Shown here one piece after another: positions 47,901-59,900 of a DNA stretch of 64,000 bases (position 1 is its first letter; each line of letters begins with the position of its first letter). The notes beneath the pieces were generated by a model. The model ran no database searches. It had not been told where the DNA came from and saw only the letters and a list, made by a program, of their open reading frames with translations. Source of the stretch: Tanypteryx hageni. Its lineage: Eukaryota; Arthropoda; Insecta; Odonata; Petaluridae. The stretch spans positions 65,424,850 to 65,488,849 of the forward strand of contig CM054113.1 of the NCBI GenBank assembly GCA_028673005.1, read 5' to 3'. The position numbers and the translations under genes were made by a program.

Positions 47901-50900
47901 AAATATTTACCAATGTGTGGTTAACAGTGTAGGTCATTTTAAAAATAAATGTGGCAGCATTTATTATTTTGGCACAACAGCACCATTTTTCTTTAGTAGT
48001 TTGATATACTGTATTTTTCAGTGTACAAGATGCTCCTTTGTATAGGACACACCCATAATTTGTGGTGAATTTTAAGGGGAAAAAACATTTTTCCGTAAAA
48101 CAGATGTTCATTATAAAAATATTGCATAAAAGACTTAAAACATGGTCTGCTCCTACATGCGCCCCCAAAAGTGCTGCACGGGCTTCGGCTTCATAGATGG
48201 AGGATTCCGTGTCCAATGGGTGAATCTCCGTCAGGCGCCGCTCTGGAATCACCCAGGCCAGTTGCCAGGGGGTAGCATCTGTATAAACTTCAAAAGGAAC
48301 TGCGCCTGCTGCGTATTGGCGGTGCTTCTTAAACACTTCCTGTTCCCAGAATTCCTGTAGGGTGCTGTTGTCACGTATATACACGTCCGAAACCAAGAAC
48401 AGGGGAAGGGCTAACACATGACATACCCAGGAAATGTATCCTGCTATCTTTGGGATGTCCGTTGTTCGTATCCTGGGCGCCACTGATATTGCTGTGTGGA
48501 CTTTAACCAAGGCACTGGGGGTCAACCATAATTCCATTAGCACTGAATCAATAAGCACTCCCAAGTATTGTATTCGTATACACCTTTAAATTATTTATTA
48601 CAATACCTAAAACATATTTTGATGAAAACAAAAAATCTATTTACCTTATAAATTGCCATCATTCAAAAGTTCCTCCTCGTCAAACCCGAGAAATTCTTCA
48701 TCTGAACTAGTGTCGTTTTTGTACAGCAAATGATCTTCTGTTCCATCCAAGGCATTGCTTATTCCGCATTTTTTAAAAGACTTGACAATAATCTCTGGAC
48801 TGATTCTGGCCCAAGATGCCTTTACCCACTCGCAAACTTTCTTGGTCGTAGGCCACTTAATTCTGCCGGTGTTAGTCAGCTGATGCGTGCTGTCATCCGC
48901 AATCCATTTGTTCCATTCTTCTCTCATATTTCCCTTGAATGGCTTATTTAATGAAACATCTAATGGCTGCAGTTGGGAAGTGTGTCCTCCTGGTATTACA
49001 GCCAATTCGGTGTTTAAATCAAGAAATAGCTTCTTAACAGGTTCCGTAAGATAAGAGCGGAACTGATCGCAAACCAAAAGAGCTTTCTTCCTTAGAAGAG
49101 CTCCTTTCCTTTTTCCCCATACCTTTTCAATCCACATTTTCATTCCATCATTGTCCATCCAACCCTTTTCATGAACATGAACAATTATTCCCGTCAGGGT
49201 TTTCTCTTTAGGCATTTTTTTTGCTTGAAAATTACTATCGGGGGTAGCTTAGTCCCATCAGCACAACATGCAAGAACTACTGTATAGTGAGCTTCCTCAT
49301 TACCACTTGTCTTCACTAAAATACTTCTTTCACTTTTTAAATTTACTGTTCTGTTTGAGGGTGTATCAAATGTGAGCGGAGTCTCATCCATATTTCCAAT
49401 TTGACCTAATTCTATAGTATTCTTCTTTCGACAATTAATGATGAACCGATGGAAGGCCAAAATTTTTTCTTCATATTCTTGGGGCATTTTCTGAAGAAGT
49501 TTAGTTCTCAAGCGCTCAGAAAGTCCATTACACTTCATGAATCTATAACACCATGCTGCTCCACCTTTAAATTGACTTATTTTCTTCTCACAAGATAGAT
49601 CTATGGCATACATTCGAATCATTTTTGTTGACACTGCAGTACCATTTTTCATAACCCAATTAAATACATCAGTCTCTAGATCAGACCAAAAGGCAGCCTT
49701 TCCACGCCTTGATAGTTTTTCTTTAGGTAAGGATTTGAGAATGTCTTTCTGCTTTCTCCATGCTCTTATCATCTTCTCTGTCGGAGGATGACCAAAATGT
49801 CTCTCTGCTGCCCTATTTTCATTTTGATCCGCATAAGCTATAACCTTTAGTTTATATGCAAACTAAAATCAAACGTAAAATGGTCAAACAAAATAAGTAA
49901 TGTTTTGCAAAAAAAAACTTTAAATTTCAAATTCTTGAAGGATTGTGTTTCATCAGAAAACTTAGAAATGGACAATCTTTGAGATAAAATTTATAAAAAT
50001 TATGACAAGTCAAATCCTACAAAATCAGAAAATTGGGCAATATTTTTCTATTTTTGATTGTTTCCAAATTTCCTTTTTAGTTGAAAAATTGTGCAAAGTT
50101 GAATTAATGCTTATTCATGATTCATCCTCTGAAAAATAATTGCAGCAACCAAATCATCTTTCATTGCCTGACGAAGATCACTCAATATGAGCTTCAGGGC
50201 AGAGAACTGCTCAACACTAGCCTGAATTGTAGATATACTGGAAACAATTCAATAGGCAGGCCGAATTCGAGTTGGGCAGCTGTGAATGGCTTAAAAAAAG
50301 GACTTCACTTTTAATCTGCCAATTGCTACGAAGGCATCACAGTCATCTTGAAAATTTCTCTCGAAGATTCCTACATCACTGATATGAATGGCAGTAACTT
50401 GCCGGTGTCTTTCCTGTTTATTCAGTTTTTTTTCCAAGTCATCGTCTTCTGAGCAGTCCAAAGAATTGCTGTTTGAATTGTCACCTGTCCACCCCAATGA
50501 AGATTGAAGACCTCTCAGGGACGAATGCTGGAAAATATTTGGCCTATTAGTGGAGGCAGAAGTTGCAGAACAACCTGCTCTTTCAGAAGCATGCCAGCTT
50601 TTTGAATCTTCAAGCTCAAATGATGACAACTGACCCTTTTCATTGACATTTTTTGTTCCTTGCAGCCGAGTCAAACTGCAGCACCAGCTTTTGTTTTTCC
50701 AATCTTTGATCAATATCGAGCGGCACTTACTTTGCCTTTAAAATTTCCTTTGGGGCAAAAAGAATTTGGTATCGCAGGTCTACATGAACACCATCAAGGA
50801 AATGACTGTTGTCACAAAGCTTTTCATGGTTCTGCATGGAGTAAATAATTTCTTCCGCAATTTGACAGTCATTTTCTTTGAGGGTTTTGGAGAGTTTCCT

Positions 50901-53900
50901 TCATAAAAATGCCATAGGTGATGCTGATGACTTGTAGATTCACAGTCATCTGATTTGGCTTTACCAATAGTTCTCGCATATTCTTCACTTCATCCCACTC
51001 AGCTTTTGTCAATTTGTGTTCTCTTGTTCCAGCAGCAGTCACCTGTTTGCAGTAAGCTTGAAAAACAAGGAGTCGATTAATCATCACAAATGTTGAACTC
51101 CAGCAGGTCACAGTGTCCAGAGATTGAGTCACCCCATGTACATCAAGTAGAATGCTTTGACTACTTTTGATGACGATTTTCCAAATATTTGCAAGAAACT
51201 TTGCATGCTCTTTATTGAGCCCATCCCAGATTGCCAACTAGTAGTTTGGATACCGCACCTCATCAGCTCAACTTTTGAGTCTTCACCATGCAGCCAAGCT
51301 GGAAGTATGAGGTTAGGGTTATTCACCCAGTGTGTGGCAGTATTGTCTGCGTGGAATTCAATTTCGCCATTATCCTCATCAGGCAAATTGGCTTCAGGAC
51401 TCGCATCATTCCTGTGCTGAGAGGTAGAAACTACCTCCTTGTCATTGTTGAAAATTTTCATGGCACATGTCATATGTACTGCATTATCAGTGCTGGGCTT
51501 CGCTGATCCCAAGTTTTTCCAGTATAGCTTTCACAAGGCTTTTCACATATGAAGAGTTGTACTGCCCTTCCGTTTCAATTTTATCCAAGGTTTTCACTGC
51601 AACTTTGACTTTCTCTTTGTCATAATATTGAACGATGACTGCAAGGAAGTTAAGTTTCCATGGGTCGCTGCCTCCATTTTCAGGTAGCATAATTTTTGTC
51701 CCAAGTTTTCTTGAGCTTTTGGTGGCCAGACTGAGCAGTGCTGATAACTAAATAGCGGACAGCATCATCTCCTGTCGAAACACTGAGTTGCCGGATCAGT
51801 TCACCTGCAATTTTCTGGAATCCTCTGTTCTTCAGCCTGAAGGTAGTGAGAAACATTGAACTCAATCAAGCCATTTCAACCAGTCCATTGTGGAAAGTAT
51901 CGGCATCCATGGTGATCATAATCTTTGAGGTCTTAAAATATGAGTCAAGTTTTCTCCACACAATTTTGCTTTATTGGCTGATGAAGCTTCATCAGATATC
52001 CCTTCTCCTGAGGTGTTCAAAGATCCTTAACATCATTTAGCTGCTTCAGTCTTTTGTTTTGCTTTATCTTCTTGGTCTTTTTTTTGCCACCAAGACCTCA
52101 TGGTCTTCATGATGGTTGCATTTTGCCAAAGGTTGAAACTTTGTGTGGCACTCAACTCAGTTGTTTAAAAACCTCAGGGTTTGAGCTCACCATTACTTCT
52201 TTTTCCACCTTGCAATTGTCTGATTCTTCTTCTTTTTTCTAAAGTCCAAAATGATTTTTTCATAGTTTCAAACTCAAAAGTCAGGAAGTCGTCAAGATCT
52301 TTTTCGGTCAATCGGCTATCAATCATTGGTGGTGGTTTTGAATCTTTATTTGTCGTCCTGGAGTAGTCCTACTCCACAAACCTCTAAATAATAGAAATAA
52401 TGAAATTGATGTGTACTTTATGTTACATTGTTTCTAAAAAACATTTTTGAGAACTTAGTGAGTCATTGGTTGAATTACAAATTGCATACCATTATGTGCA
52501 ATGTGCAAGAATGTTTCAGCGATGATGATGTCAAAAATTCAGTCAGAAGACCCATGAGGAAACAATGGTATGAACACTGAATTCTTTGCCAGTTTTTGTA
52601 CACAAATTGGGAAAATCCAAAAATTTCAAACAATTCATTCATCATGCTTCTATCGGAAGACAGGTTTTAACTGAATTGCTGCCTCCATTTCTCTCTCTCC
52701 CTAGAAGCCTCTTTTATAATCTTGTAATAATAATAATATATTTATTCCGTTAGGTTAACAGCGTTATACATGGAATACGTCAAAAAAATACAAAGAATAA
52801 AACACTAAGTGCATATGGAAAACACCAATATCGACATAATCATCACCAACATTATCGTCATAGCATGACATAATAACATTTTGGACAACTGTGATGATTG
52901 ACAAATTTGTCAATGTACATGTCAGTACTAAAACAATATCTTACATTATTACAATTTGTCTGTAAGAAATTCATTTAAACTATAGTAGCATTTACTCAGC
53001 AGTAATTTTTTCACTTTATTCTTAAATAACAGAGGAGAAGAAAGTGATTTAATATCTATTAGTAATTTATTGAAAACAACTGATGCAGAATGATGGGGGC
53101 CCTTTCGGCAAAGAGCGTTTGAATACTGATTCTAATGGATGTCATTGTGAACACGGGTTTGGTAATTATGGTAATCAGAATTGATTGGGAATTTACTATG
53201 ATAATTTTTAACAGAAGAGGTACAACTGAGAATATATAATGAAGGTAGAGTTAATATGTTAAGAGATGAGAAAAGGGGTTTACCAGGTGTGTGAGAAGAT
53301 TGCTTTTATGGCCTGTTTTTGTAGTGAAAAAACTTTTCCAGATATTGCAGAGTTACCCCAAAACATGACAGCATATGTAAGGTGCATAGCATAGTACAAT
53401 CATTTTAGGATCTCTGAGGACACAATTGGTGCGAGCTTCCTGATCATGAAGATTCCAATGGCCATTTTTTAAATTAAAATATTGATGTGAACATACCAAT
53501 CTAGTTCTTCAGTAATATAAAGGCCAAGAAATTTCGTAGACTGTCAGTGACATATACTAGAGTCATTTAATGTGGGAATTGGATGGAAGGAAAGAGAGGA
53601 TTTTTTGGAGTGGAAAATTAAATATGTGGTTTTGTCATTATTTACCACTAGGTTGTTAGAATTAAGCCAAACCAAAAATTAATTATATAATTTGGATTAT
53701 TGATTGAAAAAATTTGAAATACTCCAATAAGAGATTGTACCTGTAATGTACATATGGTATAAAAGCTAAAGTGCCACTGTCCACACCTAACAGCTAAATT
53801 TTGGTAGACTTGAGAAATTAATTGAGTGAATTACAGACATTAATGGGTTGCATATGTGAATTTGACAATATTTTTCTGAATGTTAAAAACATTTTTGTGA

Positions 53901-56900
53901 GTGTAATATGTCAATTCATGTTGTCAATAAAAAATAAGTGTTTTACACTCGGAAGTCAATTTTTTATATCAGTGGACAGTGGCATCTTTGCTTTTGACCC
54001 TCTCATATGTAGGTGTATGAAATATTCTATGGGACTCCTAGCAGACACTGCAAGTAACTGGTGTACACAGAATTGATCAAATGGTAAAAATGATAAAGGT
54101 TCTTATCTGGGCTAAGCTTGTCCACTAGGGGTACCATCATCACTACTGTATAACTAATGTCATTGTACTTTTCTTCACTTGAGAATTAATCGCTGTGCCT
54201 AAAGCCTCGTATAGACTGGCGAGAAAAATCGCGCGAGTTACTTTCAGACAGTGGAATCGGTAATGTAAACACAGCCGCGAGACAAAGCGAGTTCTCGCCA
54301 GACATCATCACGTGCTAGTGTAACCACAAGTGGACTTTATTGCGACAGTTCTCACATTAATTCGAAACTGATCCGACATTTTGCGTTGTTATTATGGCAG
54401 GGAATAAGATGTGGTCAAGTGAGGAAACCATGCTTCTGATCACATTATACGAACAGAATTCGTTATTATGGGGCGTGAGATCAAAAGAATATTGGAATAG
54501 AATTTAAAAAACAAGAGGCATTGAATTAAACTGCCACGGAATTGCATACAACAAATGTGATAATCATTTAGCGTTTCAAACGAAGCTTCTTCGTCTTTGA
54601 ATTGATCTTCAGAATCAGAATTAAGACGCTAACGTGACAGAAGGCACACATGATTATGACACCTATTACTTATGTTAAGTAATTGAAATAAACAATGGAT
54701 AAGTGCTTAGTGGTGTAGTGGTTAGGACGCTGGCTGCTACTCGCCCGATGCTTGAAAAAGTCATCGGGTACGAATCCTGCGCGAGTAGGATTTTTTCTCA
54801 AGGTCACCCGGCCCCCTGGTTGCGTGGTTTGAGGAGACCGCTCAAATTCAGCTGTTCCGTCCTTCGGAAGGGACGTTAAGCCGTTGCCCCCCCTAGTGTT
54901 CTTCGTAAGAGCAGGCAAATGCCGGCACCGGGTTTCCCTCCTCCCTTCTGTGTGCGAGTCCGGTGTGGAAGGCAACGGGAAACCACCACACCGTGTATGT
55001 ATGTTCCCTAGTCAAAACCAATTAATTAATTAATTGGTAGGACCTGTCGCAAGACAGAACACTAATGAATGATGAAGTGCTTAAAGGGTATACCCCTATA
55101 AAAAACGCGCCTGGAGCTCTACCACAGCTGGTGGTGTGGAAGCGAGATCACAACACAACACTTGATTTTAGGACAGCGCGCGGCCTGCGTTCCGCAAAAA
55201 ACGCTTATTGTCTACTATACTATCGCAGTAGCAAAATAATTGTAGAGAACCTTTCTTGTAGGAAATTTTATTCTCTAAAAGTTTATGTACGTATGGTTTC
55301 GCCGTAGATTTGACCGTTTCTGAGTTATTCACGAAAGACCAGTCGCGGGTCGTGCTTCGGCGGCCATTTTGGTACCATAGCGGCCGACGCGTACACGAAA
55401 GACATGTCAACTTTTGATATGTTAGTTAGGTTGCCCTAACGGACAAATATGCCAAATTTCAAAACTGTATGAATTATTTTTACCCTAACCATAAAAAAAG
55501 TCTGATGTGATCGGTCGTTCCGCAAACAACGCTCATTTTCTGCTATACTATCGCAGTGGCAAAACAATGCAAAGAACCTTTCTTGTAGGAAATTATATTC
55601 TCTACAAGGTTTTTTATGTACGATTTTGCCATATATTTGACCGTTTCTGAATAATTCGCGAAAAACCAATCGCGGGTCGTGCTCCGACGGCCATTTTGGC
55701 GCCAAAACGGCCGACGCGTCAACTTTTGATATGTTAGTTAGGTTGCCCTAACGGACAAATATGCCAAATTTCAAAACTTTATGAATTACTTCCCCTAAAA
55801 TGTCTAATTTGACTGGTCTTCTACCAATGGAGCAAGCTGGTATTCTGAACATACATTGAATGATACGAATCACCTACGAAATAAATAAAGCCGTGCTTAT
55901 GAAATTGTAACCTGCTAAAATCTATGTGAGGCAAAAATAGAACTGAAAATTTTATTTTAAGTAAAATTCTACCTACTAACTGCTGGCCAAGAAGCTTAGT
56001 GTAACTACCAAATGTTCACTAGGAGTAATTGAAGCATGTAAATGTGTTTTGCTTCTGTATATTTGGGTCCACTAGTAGTAACAATTCATCAAGATCAACC
56101 GCCGACATCCGTAAAAAATTCTTAAATTGCTGTCCATCTTCCATCCTTAATTCAGATAGCAAATTTTTTACGCTCCGAATTCCTCTCTTTTCAAAATCCA
56201 GTCTCGCACCCAACATTTTCTTTTTATATGGTGGTGATTTCCGGGATTCTGCCGTGTTGATCCATTTCCTGGACAATATTTCGCCGACGTTCCAGTCGGC
56301 TTCTTCAGGTCCGAAGTGTCGGTGCAGATTTTTGGTCGTCTTTATATAGGCAGGTTCTGTCTAATCCGGTGCGTTCTGGTTGGTTGCCGAGTTCGGAGCG
56401 CTCTGGTTGGTCGCCGAGTCTGGTGCGTTCGGATTGGCTGATGTTGGGTTTGGCTGTTACTGAGTGTGAGGGAGAAATTCAGGATTTAAGGTAACTGACA
56501 AGTAGAGGCTACGACCTTCAGGTCACGGATTTTGATGAAACGCAACCAGGTGATTCTACATTAAAAAACAAATAAAAATATTTTTTTTAAGTTGATAACT
56601 TTTATGAAGCACACAAAAAATGTAAAAATAAAAAATATAATGATTTTGTTATTAATAACTTATATAAAATGCATTGAATGAAAAAAATAATTTAAATTAT
56701 TGAATTAATAGAGACATTGAATACAGTAGAAGATCATTTATCCGGAATGTCCGGGACCTGGCCTCTTCCGGATAAACAATATTTCCGCTGTTTAGATAGC
56801 TTAACTACAAAAGAGCACTATCATAAAAAAAAGACGTTTAAGCCCGTAATATGTATAATACGTAATACGGGACTAAAGTAGGGTAAGAAATAAACGAGTT

Positions 56901-59900
56901 TAAAAAGAGTATATGTTTTAGAAAATCTTTAATTTAATGCAAACTTTTCATGCGATGTATTTGAGAATGTATGTATTAAATATCGTCGTCAATTTTGCAG
57001 CAATGGAAGACGTAGTTGGGTATATCTGAAAACGGAAAAAAATAATATGTATGTTACAACGTAAGTTGACAAAAATATTCGTAATTACATAATTTGAAGT
57101 AGACATACATAACTGGTTAATATTATTTTACTATCATGCAAATAGATTTCACTTCGGATACCATGCTGTGTGCGTACTCCCACACGATCTGGATGTAAGC
57201 CAATCTAATTCGCTCGTCAATATGCGATAAACACCCCAAAACAATTTTACAATGATCAGTCTACTCGTTCGTACATAAAATAATGACTATTTTATACTAC
57301 ATATATATAATAATCATTATTAACACTCTCGAAAGAAAATTCTCAATTTTTAAAGCCCACTCATTTCCGTAAAAACCGTAAAAAAGAAGCATATAGAAAT
57401 AAAAATTGAAATTTTATTTACCTGGAAATCCTTGTTGATCTGCAGATAGGGATGTAGAGAATCACTTAACAGTAGGATTTGTGGTAACAGCATCTGCAGA
57501 AACTGAAGGAGAGGATGATGAAACAGTTCTTTTAAAAAAATCTGTCATCTGCTTGCACTTGCTACGCCCTTCTTTTTCAAATTTTTCTTTCAGCCTGTAC
57601 ATCTGGAGTACCTCCTGCTCAGTTGTAAAGGACCTTTGCTCCATGAACTTGATAAGATTATCACAACATACAATAGCCTCGGACATAGTCATTTTCTTCT
57701 CCTCGTCAACTAACACATCACTGTCCTTGCTGTCTTCACTCTCATTTAACATGGAGCCAATAACAGCATCGATAATTTCAATGTCAGTAAAAGTTTGACA
57801 AATAGGAGCATTTTTATCACATTCAATCCATCCCTCAATTTCATTATCGGTTAGGTCTGGGATAGCATTAATTCCCTTCGTATATTGCACAAATTCTACA
57901 AAATCATCATTAAGTTCGTATGAATCAAATCCAAGAAAGTCATCTGTGTCTCTGGAATCTTCATTAAATTTTGATTCTGGCAAAATATTATGCCAACACC
58001 GTTTTAAAACTGAGGGTGTTACTTTATTCTATGCACGTGAAATACACCACACCGCGTCCTTCAGTGTTACATCCTTTTTGAACCGTTCGTAGCTGAAAGA
58101 CCCCTCAAAATTTTCAATTTTTCTCATTAATTCACTTCGATAATGGCATTTAAATTTTTTAATTATGCCTTAATCCATTGGTTGGATGAGAGACGTACAA
58201 TTTGGGGGTAAATACGACACAAAAACATTCTCCTTGACGAGAGTTTCTACTGGAGGGTGAGCAGGGCAGTTGTCCAACAATAGTAATATTTTTGCATTTT
58301 CAGGTAAGCCAACCTTCTTGAAATGATCCCTTACCTCAGGTAAAAAATGACCATTAAACCACTCACCAAAAATGTCTTCAGTGATCCAAGCACGTTTGTT
58401 TGCACGGTAAATCACGGGGAAAATCTTTATGCCTTTGAAGACTCTAGGTTTTACACTTTTTCCTATTACCATGAGCTAGCACTTGTGTGTGCCGGCAGAA
58501 TTGGAACACATCATTACAGTAAGTCTCTCCTTAGACTCTTTTACTCCCGACGCTGCTTTTTCATCAATGCAAACAAAAATTAATGAAATTATAAGTTATG
58601 CTGTGATAATTCCGACAAAAAATAATGCACTAGATCAGCGGTGCCCAAACTACGACCTGCGGGCCAAATGCAGCCCACCAAGGGTTTTTGTTCGGCCCTC
58701 GAAGCTAAGGCGAAAAATCAATTCGAAAAATTTAACACACAAATTCATACATTTTTTGAAAGTTTTCAAAATAAAACTTTAAATATTGAAATGTTAGCCA
58801 TGAAAACCTTATTTAGACATGATTTTCACTTAATGGCATCTCAGAATATATAGAAATTTTCCGATTTAAACTCTAATCCGGCCCGCTGAAGAATTAACAA
58901 CTTCCAATGCAGCCTGCCAATTGATGTGGCCCGCCATTAGAAAAGTTTGGGCACTGCTGCATTAGATAACAAAGAACAATATATACAATACCTTCCAGGG
59001 AAGAAGATCCTTGAAAGATAGCAAATATGTCCTCAATGTAATTGGAATGTGATTTTGCGACACCATTCGTTATATCAGCATATTCACTTTAGCGGAACGA
59101 CATTAGTTCCCTGGGTGCCGTTAGAATGGGCTTTTACTGTACTGTTTTTTGTTTTTGATACATGTTTTGCGGATAGTCTACCTGGCGATTTTGCTGGAGA
59201 CTGAGCAACATTCCGTACTGTCACTTTGATGTAATGCTTTTTTCAGTTTTTCGTTTTTTCCAAAAAAGTTTTGGCACACTTCTGAGAAATGGCTAAAAAG
59301 GTATTTCATAATTGTGGTTTTTAAATTTCTTATATAAATAGGAATAGACCATAAAAAAATAGTTCTGCAACCTTTCATTATGTATTTCCCTAAATATTAC
59401 TGGTTGTCTAAAATGTGGGTGTTCTTTGTCTCTCCCAATACTCGCATTATAATGGGGTTCTACTGTACTTGAGGAAGAGGTAAGATAATATAAATTATAG
59501 GTGGTAACTAGGTGTTGTGGGGTGGCCAGTAAACGCTTAGTGCTTGGAGAGCCACTGGGTGTGTAAGAGAGACAAACGTGAAGAAATGAATTGTGAATCT
59601 TTTTTGGTAAGACCCTTCTTCAGCTACAGAGAGGAGACACATAATGTCTAGTGAGAAGCTGGGATGGAAGTTTGGGGGTAAATGGGTAGTATGAGGTTAG
59701 AGGATGCATGAGAGGAGTGAGAAGTAGTGAGGAAAGTATTAATGGCTGATGGTATATTGTTTCAGAATCTCGAGTCTGATAGTCTGAGAGTTGAGCCTTT
59801 GGGTCATGATGAAAGTAACTCTGCATATTGGTATTTCTATGGAACAAGACTTTATCGAGAGGACTATCCAAAAATCGTGAGTATATAACTTTAATTTCTT

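Larger units (their letters stand above)
56724..59139 (-). mobile_element. Tigger/pogo-type element with nested hAT MITE
   Basis: The left end is TA plus CAGTAGAAGATCATTTATCC. A right end on the minus strand reads CAGTAAAAGCCCATTCTAAC with TA at 59140-59141. A second Tigger-like end (CAGTAGAACCCCATTATAAT, minus) lies at 59465, so the outer limit could be there. It encodes a decayed minus-strand transposase and contains a 324-bp hAT MITE (58636-58959). Confidence 0.7.

Noticed and set aside
54710..54790. Possible functional tRNA gene
   Set aside because: A- and B-boxes are present but no acceptor stem or complete cloverleaf can be drawn, and it sits at the head of a SINE bounded by target duplications.
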